Counted from the first letter of the stretch, positions 31,792-39,909 are shown. The stretch is DNA of 40,412 bases from Oscillospiraceae bacterium (GCA_021199855.1 JAJQHD010000025.1:1-40412); one strand, 5' to 3'. Program-made: numbers and translations. The notes: generated by a model not told the origin, from the letters alone.

Positions 31792-31821
31792 ATTATAGCA
31801 CAATGTGATATCTCTATGCAA
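31792..31821 (-). promoter_or_regulatory. Sigma-A promoter of the DUF2500 gene
   Basis: On the minus strand TTGCAT (31821-31816), 18 bases, TATAAT (31797-31792). Confidence 0.68.
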
Positions 31822-31874
31822 GAGAAATTTTCGCCGAGATGAAATCTCATTGGCTTCCAAAGAAAATAATGCTT

Positions 31875-31903
31875 GATTATTTTCGGCGCTACTGCAAAAA
31901 CTA
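31875..31903 (+). promoter_or_regulatory. Candidate sigma-G promoter of spoIVB
   Basis: GATTA (31875-31879), 17 bases, AAAACTA (31897-31903), the last part of CTGCAAAAACTA, identical over 12 bases to the box before the ger operon. In Bacillus subtilis both spoIVB and gerA are read by forespore sigma factors. Confidence 0.5.
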
Positions 31904-31937
31904 TTCCCGAAATCACGAGGAAAGGAATTTTGATTCT

Positions 31938-33149
31938 ATGAGAAGGCTGACTAAGGGAATTGCGGCGGTATTTTTAGCTATTTCACTCTTACTGATGGGA
32001 GCTGTTGGATACTATGGCGCCGTTCTGCCCGACACTTATTATATTTCGGAGGGCGGCTCGGCGACAGTCGACTGCCTGTTCGATATAACTATAGATGCAA
32101 CCGACGCAATCGTTGCCGCCAGCACCGGCAACATTGAAGAGACTGGCGCTGAAATAAAGCTCTTCGGGGTGATTCCCGTAAAGAGTGCAAAGATAGTCCA
32201 TGCTGATGCTAAGATGCTGATTCCGGGAGGTTCACCTGTCGGAGTGAAGCTTCTTACGGACGGGGTCATGGTCGTCAAGACGGCTGAGGTCACCGAAGGC
32301 ATTTCGCCTGCCTATGAAGCAGGAATATGCGCAGGAGACAACATCATCAGTGCAAACGGCGAGAAACTCTATTCTTCCGCCAGACTGTCGGAGATTATCG
32401 AAAATTCGGACGGCGAAACGATAGTCTTTGAAGTAATGCGGAACGGCAGAAGTTTTGAAGCTAGTGTAACTCCCGTTTATTCGGACAAGGATGGAGTCTA
32501 TAAAGCCGGGCTCTGGATTAGGGACAGCACGGCTGGCGTGGGAACACTCACGTTTATCGACCCGGAAACCGGCATTTTCGGAGCTCTCGGGCATCCTATT
32601 TCCGACAGCGACACTCTCACTACCCTGCCTTTAGGTTCCGGCGAAATCGTCGACGTCGTTATAACGGGATACGACAAGGGCGAACGTGGCTGTCCGGGCG
32701 AGCTTTACGGCACCTTCGTCTCAGGACTTGCTTCGGGAACGATTGAATTAAACTGCGAACAAGGGATATTCGGAACGGTGACTTATCCCAGTAGGCAGGA
32801 AGCCATACCGATTGCTTTCAAGTCGGAAGTGAAAACCGGTTCGGCGACAATTCTTACGACAATAGACGGCTCGACTCCGCAGGAATTTGAAGTCGAAATC
32901 GAGAGAGTAACTCTCAGTTCTGCGGCAAAGTCGAAGAATATTGTCATCAAAGTAACTGATCCTGAACTTCTGGAGCTTACCGGCGGGATTGTTCAGGGAA
33001 TGAGCGGAAGCCCAATTATACAGGACGGAAAACTTGTAGGAGCTGTCACCCACGTTTTCGTGAGCGACCCGTCGCGCGGATATGGAATTTTTATCGAGAA
33101 TATGCTCGATGCGACTGAGATTCTTACAGACGAAAAACTCGCCGCTTAA
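31938..33149 (+). CDS. spoIVB: SpoIVB signalling serine protease
   Basis: Forespore protease that crosses the inner forespore membrane and triggers SpoIVFB-mediated activation of sigma-K in the mother cell. The 403-residue protein has an N-terminal membrane anchor (about 7-29), a PDZ domain (about 105-190; ISPAYEAGICAGDNIISANG), and the S55 peptidase domain with H219 in FGALGHPISD and S358 in GMSGSPIIQDG, followed by THVFVSDPSRGYGIFIENML. Both catalytic residues are intact. Start at 31938, ten bases after AAAGGAA; the earlier ATG at 31839 lies upstream of the promoter. With the ger operon it shows that the organism forms spores. Confidence 0.94.
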   Translation: MRRLTKGIAAVFLAISLLLMGAVGYYGAVLPDTYYISEGGSATVDCLFDITIDATDAIVAASTGNIEETGAEIKLFGVIPVKSAKIVHADAKMLIPGGSPVGVKLLTDGVMVVKTAEVTEGISPAYEAGICAGDNIISANGEKLYSSARLSEIIENSDGETIVFEVMRNGRSFEASVTPVYSDKDGVYKAGLWIRDSTAGVGTLTFIDPETGIFGALGHPISDSDTLTTLPLGSGEIVDVVITGYDKGERGCPGELYGTFVSGLASGTIELNCEQGIFGTVTYPSRQEAIPIAFKSEVKTGSATILTTIDGSTPQEFEVEIERVTLSSAAKSKNIVIKVTDPELLELTGGIVQGMSGSPIIQDGKLVGAVTHVFVSDPSRGYGIFIENMLDATEILTDEKLAA

Positions 33150-33156
33150 AATTCTC

Positions 33157-33180
33157 AAAAGCCCTTGTAAACCGGCTTTT
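33157..33180 (+). terminator. Weak terminator of spoIVB, overlapping the next promoter
   Basis: AAAAGCC (33157-33163) pairs with GGCTTTT (33174-33180). Its right arm lies inside the spacer of the GH94 promoter. Confidence 0.6.
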
Positions 33181-33222
33181 GGAATGATATAATATAGTCA
33201 GCTCGATATGGGCTGACTATAT
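33165..33222 (+). promoter_or_regulatory. GH94 promoter with palindrome at the transcription start
   Basis: TTGTAA (33165-33170), 17 bases, TATAAT (33188-33193). A perfect 11-base inverted repeat ATATAGTCAGC (33192-33202) and GCTGACTATAT (33212-33222), nine bases apart, starts within the -10 and covers the expected start site. It suits a sugar-responsive repressor, or a 5' hairpin stabilising the message. Confidence 0.72.
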
Positions 33223-33274
33223 TCTCTTTATACTAACTATGACTTTATTCTAAGTACAGGAGGACACCAAACCA

Positions 33275-35671
33275 ATGAATTACGGACATTTTGACCTTGA
33301 AAAGAAGGAGTATGTCGTTGACAAACCCGACACTCCCGCACCCTGGTGTAATTACCTCGGTTCACCTGCCTATGGTGCAATCATCTCGAATAACGCCGGT
33401 GGCTACAGCTTTGTTCAGAGTGGAGCAAACGGCAGAATCATCCGCTATCGCTTCAACACAAACATCGCTCTCCCCGGAAGATACGTCTATATAAGAGACA
33501 ACGACTCTCAGGACTACTGGTCCGCTTCCTGGCAACCGGTCGGAAAGCCGCTTGACAAATACAAGAGCGAGTGCAGACACGGAACAGGATATACAATCAT
33601 CTCGGCAGATTATTCTGACGTCCATTCGGAAGTCACCTACTACGTCCCGATGAGCGCTACATACGAAGTCTGGCGCACCAAAGTCACCAATACTTCTGAT
33701 AAGCCGAAGAACCTTTCCCTTTACGGCTACGTCGAATTCACCAACGACAACAACTATGAGCAGGACCAGGTAAACCTCCAGTACACACTCTTTATAACGA
33801 GAACTTCGTTCGAGGGTAACAAGATTCTCCAGCACATCAATGAAAATTCAGGAAAAGATAGTACAGGTTCGAACCACCGTGAACGCTTCTTCGGTCTTGT
33901 AGGCGAGAAGGTCACCGCCTATAACGGCTCTCCTGACGCATTTATTGGAAGCTATCGCTCTTATTCTAATCCTATCGCTGTTGAGTCGGGCAGGTGCTCG
34001 GGCGAGCTCAACTACAACTCGAACGGTTGCGGAGCTTTGCAGTCGGACATCGTGCTTCAGCCCGGCGAGACTAAAGAGCTCATCTACATTCTCGGTCAGA
34101 GAGACAACAAAGCCGCTGACGAAATCATGGCGAAGTACGAGACTGAGGGTCTTGTAGATAAAGAAGTCGAAGAGCTCATCAACTACTGGCACGGAGAGCT
34201 CGAAAACTTCTCGGTTGAGACTCCGAGTGAAGAGTTCAACAACATGATTAACGTCTGGAACTCCTACCAGTGCTTCATTACATTTACATGGTCTAGAGCC
34301 GCATCCCTTATCTACTGCGGCTTGAGAAACGGCTACGGCTATCGTGACACCGTTCAGGACATTCAGGGAATCATCCACCTCGACCCCGAAATGGCGCTTG
34401 ACAAGATTCGCTTCATGATTTCCGCTCAGGTCGACAACGGCGGCGGACTTCCTTTAGTCAAGTTCAACCACAACGCAGGTCACGAGGACACCCCCGATCA
34501 GCCTTCATACGTCCAGGCGACCGGACATCCTTCATACCGTGCCGACGACGCACTCTGGCTCTTCCCGACCATTTACAAGTACATCGGCGAAAGCGGCAAC
34601 AAGGCATTCCTCGACGAAGTCATCGTCTATGCCAACGGCGGCGAGGACACCGTTTATGACCACTTAAAGCGTGCCATCAACTTCTCGATGGAGCGTCTCG
34701 GAGCTCACAGCATGCCGGCAGGTCTTCATGCTGACTGGAACGACTGCTTAAGACTCGGTGCAAAGGGCGAATCGACCTTCGTCGCATTCCAGCTCTACTA
34801 TGCGATGACTATGATGCACGACTGGGCGGTTGAAAGAAACGACACCGAATATGTTACATATATCGATAAGATTCAAGGCGAGCTTCACTCTGCACTTGAA
34901 AAGTGCTGGGACGAAGACAGATTCATAAGAGGAATCAGGGAGGACAACGTCGTTGTCGGCGCAAAGAGCGACCCGGAAGCCAGCATGTGGCTGAATCCTC
35001 AGAGCTGGTCGGTTATCTCCGGCTTTGCGTCGAAGGAGCAGGGCGAAACCGCAATGAACAGTGTCCACGAGATTCTGAATACTCCCTATGGTGTCAAGCT
35101 TCTTGACCCGCCTTATGTCGATCACATGTTTGACGGCGCACTCATGCACATCTTCAACCCCGACACCAAAGAAAACGGCGGAATCTTCTCGCAGTCTCAG
35201 GGCTGGGCAATCCTTGCAGAGTCACTCTTAGGTCACGGCAACCGTGCGTTTGAGTACTTCATGGAGAGCTCTCCTGCTTCGATGAACGACAAGGCGGAGA
35301 TAAGAGTTATCGAGCCGTATGTTCACGGACAGTTCGTCGAGTCGACTGCTTCTCCCTATGAGGGCAGAGCTCACGTCCACTGGCTCACCGGCACAGCTTC
35401 CACCGTTATGGTCGGCTGTGTTGAGGGTATCTGCGGCATAAGACCTAACGCTGATGGTCTGGTTGTAAGCCCGGCAATCCCCTCTGAATGGGACGGCTTC
35501 CAGATTTCAAAGAACTTCAGAGGAACTCACCTCGACATCGACGTTCAGAACCCCGACCATGTCGAAAGCGGCGTAAAGACACTTATTCTGAACGGCGAGG
35601 TTCTCCCCGGCAATCTCATTCCGGCTGACAAGCTTCAGGCTGAGAACAAGGTTACGGTAATTTTGGGCTGA
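33275..35671 (+). CDS. GH94 phosphorylase (cellobiose/chitobiose type)
   Basis: Intracellular phosphorylase that cleaves a beta-1,4-linked disaccharide with phosphate to sugar 1-phosphate plus sugar. The 798-residue length and whole layout fit GH94: N-terminal beta-sandwich (start MNYGHFDLEKKEYVV, NAGGYSFV near 40), helical linker, (alpha/alpha)6 barrel, C-terminal jelly roll. The catalytic acid lies in GLHADWNDCLRLG with D490, aligning with the DWND motif of cellobiose and chitobiose phosphorylases. The choice between cellobiose and N,N'-diacetylchitobiose cannot be made by eye; TNYLG-like NYLGSPAYG and WSRAAS fit both. The ribosome site is AGGAGG. No transporter is adjacent. Confidence 0.9.
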   Translation: MNYGHFDLEKKEYVVDKPDTPAPWCNYLGSPAYGAIISNNAGGYSFVQSGANGRIIRYRFNTNIALPGRYVYIRDNDSQDYWSASWQPVGKPLDKYKSECRHGTGYTIISADYSDVHSEVTYYVPMSATYEVWRTKVTNTSDKPKNLSLYGYVEFTNDNNYEQDQVNLQYTLFITRTSFEGNKILQHINENSGKDSTGSNHRERFFGLVGEKVTAYNGSPDAFIGSYRSYSNPIAVESGRCSGELNYNSNGCGALQSDIVLQPGETKELIYILGQRDNKAADEIMAKYETEGLVDKEVEELINYWHGELENFSVETPSEEFNNMINVWNSYQCFITFTWSRAASLIYCGLRNGYGYRDTVQDIQGIIHLDPEMALDKIRFMISAQVDNGGGLPLVKFNHNAGHEDTPDQPSYVQATGHPSYRADDALWLFPTIYKYIGESGNKAFLDEVIVYANGGEDTVYDHLKRAINFSMERLGAHSMPAGLHADWNDCLRLGAKGESTFVAFQLYYAMTMMHDWAVERNDTEYVTYIDKIQGELHSALEKCWDEDRFIRGIREDNVVVGAKSDPEASMWLNPQSWSVISGFASKEQGETAMNSVHEILNTPYGVKLLDPPYVDHMFDGALMHIFNPDTKENGGIFSQSQGWAILAESLLGHGNRAFEYFMESSPASMNDKAEIRVIEPYVHGQFVESTASPYEGRAHVHWLTGTASTVMVGCVEGICGIRPNADGLVVSPAIPSEWDGFQISKNFRGTHLDIDVQNPDHVESGVKTLILNGEVLPGNLIPADKLQAENKVTVILG

Positions 35672-35682
35672 TTTTAAAACTG

Positions 35683-35715
35683 AAATCCCCCGGCGAGCTG
35701 TCGGGGGATTTTTTG
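35683..35715 (+). terminator. Terminator of the GH94 gene
   Basis: AAATCCCCCG (35683-35692) pairs with CGGGGGATTT (35702-35711), followed by further T. Confidence 0.9.
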
Positions 35716-35729
35716 AAGAGGTGAAACGG

Positions 35730-37553
35730 ATGACAAAAGAAGAGGTCCTAAAGCAGTATTTCGGCTATGACAGTTTCCGGGAAGGTCAGGTGGAGCTTAT
35801 CGATGCGATTCTCATGGGACAGGACGCCTTAGGAATCATGCCGACGGGTGCCGGAAAATCGATATGCTATCAGGTTCCGGCGATGATTTTGCCGGGGCTT
35901 ACCGTCGTCATCTCGCCTCTTATTTCGCTTATGAAGGACCAGGTCGGAGCCTTAAACCAGGCTGGAATCCCGGCTTGCTACTTCAACAGCTCCCTTTCCC
36001 AGCATGATTATTTTGAAGCGATGGAGCGCGCAAAGTCGGGAGAATACAAGATTATATATGTCGCGCCTGAGCGGCTTGAGATTGACAGCTTCTTAAGCAT
36101 TGCCGAAGAGTGCGAAATCTCATTTGTCGCCGTCGACGAGGCACACTGCGTTTCACAGTGGGGACAGGATTTCCGACCGAGCTATCTTAAAATTCACAGC
36201 TTCATTTCAAGTCTTCCGAAGCGCCCGGTTGTCGGAGCGTTCACCGCAACCGCAACGAAGCGGGTTATGGACGACATCGTCACATATCTTCACCTTGTCT
36301 TCCCGAAAACCCTCGTCACCGGCTTCGACCGACCGAACCTCTACTTTGAGACCCATCAGGGCATCCCGAAAACGGAATTTGTCCTGAATTACGTCAAGTC
36401 CCATCCGGATAGCAGCGGCATTGTCTACTGCATTTCGAGAAAGAATGTCGAAAAAGTTTGCTCTGCCCTCTGCGATGCTGGTCTCTCTGCCACGAGATAT
36501 CACGCCGGACTTTCTCAGGAAGAGAGAAAGCACAATCAGGACGCATTCATCTATGGCGACAAGCTCGTCATGGTTGCGACAAATGCCTTTGGCATGGGAA
36601 TCGACAAATCGGACGTCCGGTTTGTCATCCACCACGGTATGCCAAAGAGCCTTGAAGCCTACTATCAGGAGGCAGGCAGAGCCGGGCGTGACGGTCTCAA
36701 ATCCGACTGCATTCTCCTCTATTCCGCGCAGGACGTAAGAACGAATCAGTTCCTTATCGACCAGAACAACGGAAATCCGGAACTGAGTGATTCCGAGCAG
36801 GACGCCATCCGCTCAAAGGAGCTCGAAAGACTCAAGCTGATGACCTTCTATTCGACCACGACCGACTGCCTGCGGGATTATATCCTCAAATATTTCGGAG
36901 AATCAGGCTGCGGGAGATGCAATAACTGTTCAAACTGCCTCACCCAATGCGAGGAAATCGACATCACCAATGAAGCCAGGAAGCTTGTTGCCTGCGTCGC
37001 CATGACGAATCAGAAATGCAGTCAGACGATGCTGTTTGACTTTGTCCGGGGTCTTCCGGACGAGAAGCTGGACAAATTCGGCTTCACCGGCAAAAAAGGC
37101 TATGGCTGTCTTAAGGACATGTCCCAGAAGCGTCTTAAGGAAATCTTAGACTACCTGATGAGAACCGGCTACCTGAAAACCGGCGACTACTACACCATAC
37201 GCCTGACAGAAAAGAGCCACGATATCCTTTCGGAAACGGTCAAGCTTAAGGTTACGAAGGAGTCAGAAAAGCGCACAAAGACGCGCGAACGCGCCAAAAA
37301 AGCCTCTAAAACAGTCAGCTCCGAGAATCGTGATCTCTTCGAGCTTCTCCGTCAGAAGCGTGCTGAGCTTGCAAAAGCTGAGAAAATGCCTCCTTACATC
37401 ATCTTCAGCGACAAGACTCTTCATGAAATGGCTTCGGAAATGCCGCTCACCGAAAAGGATTTCCTGAACCTCTCCGGCGTCGGCGCGCATAAGTGCGAAA
37501 AGTATTCGGGAGAGTTTATACCGGTTATAAGAAAGTATGTGCAGGAGCACTGA
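35730..37553 (+). CDS. recQ: ATP-dependent DNA helicase RecQ
   Basis: 3'-5' helicase of recombination and fork repair, 607 residues. Walker A MPTGAGKS at 37-44, DEAH at 136-139, VVISPLISLMKDQV near 59-72, motif VI QEAGRAGRDG near 313-322. The RQC zinc site uses C380 and the CGRCNNCSNC cluster (394-403). A charged linker (about 500-525) leads to an HRDC domain (about 528-607). All modules present and length normal. Start at 35730, eight bases after GAGG; a GTG at 35721 would overlap that ribosome site. Confidence 0.95.
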   Translation: MTKEEVLKQYFGYDSFREGQVELIDAILMGQDALGIMPTGAGKSICYQVPAMILPGLTVVISPLISLMKDQVGALNQAGIPACYFNSSLSQHDYFEAMERAKSGEYKIIYVAPERLEIDSFLSIAEECEISFVAVDEAHCVSQWGQDFRPSYLKIHSFISSLPKRPVVGAFTATATKRVMDDIVTYLHLVFPKTLVTGFDRPNLYFETHQGIPKTEFVLNYVKSHPDSSGIVYCISRKNVEKVCSALCDAGLSATRYHAGLSQEERKHNQDAFIYGDKLVMVATNAFGMGIDKSDVRFVIHHGMPKSLEAYYQEAGRAGRDGLKSDCILLYSAQDVRTNQFLIDQNNGNPELSDSEQDAIRSKELERLKLMTFYSTTTDCLRDYILKYFGESGCGRCNNCSNCLTQCEEIDITNEARKLVACVAMTNQKCSQTMLFDFVRGLPDEKLDKFGFTGKKGYGCLKDMSQKRLKEILDYLMRTGYLKTGDYYTIRLTEKSHDILSETVKLKVTKESEKRTKTRERAKKASKTVSSENRDLFELLRQKRAELAKAEKMPPYIIFSDKTLHEMASEMPLTEKDFLNLSGVGAHKCEKYSGEFIPVIRKYVQEH

Positions 37554-37564
37554 TATTTACCGAT

Positions 37565-37599
37565 AAAAAGCAGTCCACCGAAATGGTGAACTGCTTTTT
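37565..37599. terminator. Bidirectional terminator of recQ and the small membrane protein pair
   Basis: AAAAAGCAGTCCACC (37565-37579) pairs with GGTGAACTGCTTTTT (37585-37599) with one mismatch; T-runs on both strands. Its right end overlaps the stop codon of the 45-residue gene. Confidence 0.88.
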
Positions 37600-37735
37600 A
37601 ATCTTCCTCTTTAAGCTTCTGAGCGATCATCACCAAATTCAGGACAAGCCGGATGGTGCTGACAATGATCAGGCACACTCCCAACGCTGTCAGGATGCCG
37701 TCGCCCTTACGCTCGCTGGATTCAATTTTTGCCAT
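37598..37735 (-). CDS. 45-residue single-span membrane protein
   Basis: Starts MAKIESSERKGDG, then one hydrophobic span (about 14-37: ILTALGVCLIIVSTIRLVLN) and a charged end (AQKLKEED). A strong AAGGAG site lies seven bases before the ATG. It begins 13 bases after the stop of the 38-residue gene and ends in the terminator shared with recQ, so its boundaries fit a true gene although it is very short. Holin-like, toxin-like or subunit roles are possible; nothing in the sequence decides. Confidence 0.7.
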   Translation of the reverse strand: MAKIESSERKGDGILTALGVCLIIVSTIRLVLNLVMIAQKLKEED

Positions 37736-37748
37736 TTTTTATCTCCTT

Positions 37749-37865
37749 TCATGATTCAGTCCGAGATTGCTTTTCCATTCTTCTCGCGATAGAGAGAAGC
37801 AAAAGAATCAGCGTGATTACCGACAGAACAATGTTGATTTTTGATAAAGTCCTGGAAATATTCAT
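37749..37865 (-). CDS. 38-residue single-span membrane protein
   Basis: Starts MNISRTLSKIN, one hydrophobic span (about 11-27: NIVLSVITLILLLLSIA) and a basic end RRMEKQSRTES. GGAGGTGGCACT before the ATG is an excellent ribosome site. The promoter at 37895-37923 is about 30 bases upstream. First gene of a two-gene micro-operon. Comparable small hydrophobic peptides with basic ends occur as type I toxins and as membrane-complex subunits; no antisense RNA is evident by eye. Confidence 0.7.
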   Translation of the reverse strand: MNISRTLSKINIVLSVITLILLLLSIARRMEKQSRTES

Positions 37866-37894
37866 AGTGCCACCTCCAAAGTTTTTATAGCAAA

Positions 37895-37923
37895 ATTATA
37901 CAGGATAGTCCTGAAAAAGTCAA
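37895..37923 (-). promoter_or_regulatory. Strong promoter with palindrome in its spacer
   Basis: On the minus strand TTGACT (37923-37918), 17 bases, TATAAT (37900-37895). Within the spacer lies CAGGA TAG TCCTG (37901-37913), a perfect inverted repeat touching the -10, well placed for a repressor or a MerR-type activator. Confidence 0.78.
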
Positions 37924-37972
37924 GACCTGTCGGAAGCAATATCATCCGACGCTACGGCGCTTTTTGCAAGAC

Positions 37973-38488
37973 TCAGTCCGGAATTCCGGGCTCACCCGCT
38001 GGCTTTCTCACGAAGACGTTGGGGATTACGCCCTCGATGAGGAGTCTGCCGTCGGTCATAGCGTTGATGCCGAAGGAGACAAACGCGCTTATGGCGTTGA
38101 AGAATTCCGCTTTTCCGTCGCCCTCAAGATCAAGTGAGTTAAGCTTCACAGAGATGTACCCGGAGCAACGCTTCGGCTCAAGTGGGATATTCGTGAACTC
38201 ACCGCCGCATTTCCTGACCAGCTTGTAGAAGTAGGCACTAACCAAAAGGAATTTCGAGTACTGCGGCTCGTTTAGCTCGTAGTCCTCGTCCTTCCTGCGG
38301 GCAAGCTCCGCCTGCATCTCCTCCCAGACGGCTTTTGCGAGAAGCGAGTCGGAAATGTCTCTTAAAAGTTTCTGAAACATCTCATGCTCCTCCTCGTTCA
38401 TGTTCGCAATGTCGCGCACAGCTTTCTGCCTGAACTCTTCCCTCTCTGCCAGAGTCATGCTGTTCCATTTTTCATACCAATTTGTCAT
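37973..38488 (-). CDS. Unknown protein, paralogue of its upstream neighbour
   Basis: A 171-residue soluble protein. The N-terminal half is helical and charged (NWYEKWNSMTLAEREEFR, EEEHEMFQKLLRDISDSL); the C-terminal half (about 105-170) resembles the whole C-terminal half of the 109-residue neighbour: ISVKLNSLDLEGDGKAEF beside ITVSLTGLDLKEDGVKRL, and GVIPNVFVRK beside TVPDVFVKN. I do not recognise the family. Start at 38488 because GAGAGG lies eight bases upstream. Twelve bases behind the neighbour, so one operon. Confidence 0.75.
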   Translation of the reverse strand: MTNWYEKWNSMTLAEREEFRQKAVRDIANMNEEEHEMFQKLLRDISDSLLAKAVWEEMQAELARRKDEDYELNEPQYSKFLLVSAYFYKLVRKCGGEFTNIPLEPKRCSGYISVKLNSLDLEGDGKAEFFNAISAFVSFGINAMTDGRLLIEGVIPNVFVRKPAGEPGIPD

Positions 38489-38500
38489 GATAAGCACCTC

Positions 38501-38830
38501 TCAATTATTTTTGACAAAAACATCCGGAACCGTTGCCGTCACCCACACGTCGACTCCCTCCGACGTCCTGATCACAATGGACGAGACGTCACCCGCGATT
38601 TCGCAGAGTCGCTTCACACCGTCTTCCTTGAGATCAAGTCCCGTTAGCGAGACAGTGATGACGCCATCCTGCTTGTAGGGCACGAGCTCTACAGACTCGA
38701 TTCTGTTCGCACCCTCCGCGACAAGGTCGATGAACCAGTCAAGCACCCGCTTGAAGTTCGCCATCTGCACCTGATCCACCTCATACCCGTCGCACCTCAT
38801 CAGTTCATTAAGTCTTTCGTCGTCAGTCAT
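38501..38830 (-). CDS. Unknown 109-residue protein, paralogue of its downstream neighbour
   Basis: Starts MTDDERLNELMRCDGYEV with a helical N-terminus (about 1-40) and a beta-rich C-terminal half ending VPDVFVKNN, clearly related to the end of the 171-residue protein. No signal peptide or membrane segment. The ribosome site is AGGAGGTAAAATC. A long hairpin (38857-38904) stands just upstream, so the gene must be read through it or start from a promoter I could not place. Confidence 0.75.
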   Translation of the reverse strand: MTDDERLNELMRCDGYEVDQVQMANFKRVLDWFIDLVAEGANRIESVELVPYKQDGVITVSLTGLDLKEDGVKRLCEIAGDVSSIVIRTSEGVDVWVTATVPDVFVKNN

Positions 38831-38856
38831 GATTTTACCTCCTGTATTTTTATTAA

Positions 38857-38904
38857 AAACGAGAACCTGCCCAGCCGACTGACAGCTTGCGCAGGTTCTC
38901 GTTT
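38857..38904 (-). terminator. Long hairpin terminator between the remnant frame and the paralogue pair
   Basis: AAACGAGAACCTGC (38857-38870) pairs perfectly over 14 bases with GCAGGTTCTCGTTT (38891-38904); on the minus strand it is followed by TTTAATAAAAAT. It starts five bases after the stop of the open frame at 38909. Confidence 0.82.
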
Positions 38905-38908
38905 CCTA

Positions 38909-39148
38909 CTATATATGTACGTTTCCGACCCATTTTTCCGGTCGTTTTTCAGATTTTTTCTCCCACAATAAGAGGAAAAAATCGGGGTGTTTGTCCACAT
39001 CTATTTCTTGAAAAGTTATAGCCAATTCTTTAGATAAGTCGACTGTTGGACTATTTATGTTGAAATACCTCTGAGAGGACTCTTTCCAGGCTACGCCTTC
39101 CTGTTCTCGAACAGTTCGGGCAGGACTCTTGGGTGATAGGTCTGGGCG
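38909..39148 (-). pseudogene. Startless coding-like frame overlapping the end of the 204-residue gene
   Basis: A frame of 79 codons with no start codon runs out of phase through the end of the 204-residue gene and on for 182 bases. Its later part looks like real protein (VDLSKELAITFQEIDVDKHP, then DFFLLLWEKKSEKRPEKWVG) and its stop is followed at once by a strong terminator. It may be the 3' end of a lost gene, or the original C-terminus of the 204-residue protein after a frameshift. I cannot name it. Confidence 0.35.
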
Positions 39149-39705
39149 TCAACCTCGTCAAACGCCTTTTCGATTCCGCCGGCGGCGATCTGCTCATAGG
39201 TCATCCCTAAGATGGAATTTATCCTGCGGAGGTCGTTCTTGATTTCCCTGCGCCTGACGCGGCAGTCGTGAAAGAGCTTGTACATCTTGTAGCCGTCACA
39301 GGCGTTGAGGCTGTAAAATTCGATAGCGTGCTCGATGTCGCAGAGCTCAAGCTCAACCTTCGACTGCTCCTTCTGGAGAAAGTCCTTGTAGTCAAGAATC
39401 TCCCGATAGGAGCCGGCAATATTGTCAACTATTGTGTCCCAGTCGAAAGAATCGTCGGTGTCCGGTAAATCAAGGTCAGCCCTGAACTTACTCCCGGACT
39501 CCGCCGCTGTCTGCATCTCTGTGGCAACAACGTACCATTCGTCCCGCTTCTTCTTAGGCATCTGGTTGTCAAGAACACGGTAGGCTTTCTCCGAGTCAAA
39601 GAAAACCACCGCCTGCCCGATGCTGTGCGTCACTGCCATCCTGCGGTTGTCGTCAAAATATATGTACCTGTCCCGGTTCCGATTTGTCAAAACGTAGCCT
39701 TCCAT
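39091..39705 (-). CDS. Unknown 204-residue protein beside the CRISPR array
   Basis: Soluble protein starting MEGYVLTNRNRDRYIYFDDN. The N-terminal ~75 residues are beta-rich (AVTHSIGQAVVFFDSEKAYRVL, a small domain that recalls phage or plasmid display-type proteins), then an acidic linker (DLDLPDTDDSFDWD) and a long helical region with coiled-coil character (about 100-175: LQKEQSKVELELCDIEHAIE, RVRRREIKNDLRRINSI). No family recognised and no cas-like motif. Start at 39705, ten bases after AAAGGAG; a nearer ATG touches that site. A consensus promoter lies 44-72 bases upstream. An out-of-phase coding-like frame overlaps its end. Confidence 0.75.
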   Translation of the reverse strand: MEGYVLTNRNRDRYIYFDDNRRMAVTHSIGQAVVFFDSEKAYRVLDNQMPKKKRDEWYVVATEMQTAAESGSKFRADLDLPDTDDSFDWDTIVDNIAGSYREILDYKDFLQKEQSKVELELCDIEHAIEFYSLNACDGYKMYKLFHDCRVRRREIKNDLRRINSILGMTYEQIAAGGIEKAFDEVDAQTYHPRVLPELFENRKA

Positions 39706-39748
39706 GCTGTCATGCTCCTTTCTGAGACTACACCTGAGCTTTTTTCAT

Positions 39749-39777
39749 ATTGTACCACCGGAATAGTCGGGTGTCAA
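39749..39777 (-). promoter_or_regulatory. Consensus promoter of the 204-residue gene
   Basis: On the minus strand TTGACA (39777-39772), 17 bases, TACAAT (39754-39749). The bases between this and the array (39778-39909) hold no gene; TTAGTACA occurs twice there (about 39784 and 39825). Confidence 0.83.
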
Positions 39778-39909
39778 TGAATGTTAGTACAGAAAAGAGG
39801 ACTATAAAGGAGAATTCGTGGAAACTTAGTACAAAATTCTGGATTGATCTATCACGCTGCAAATTTGCCGAAAAGGCTATAAAAACAGCCCGAAGCAATT
39901 CAACTTGAA

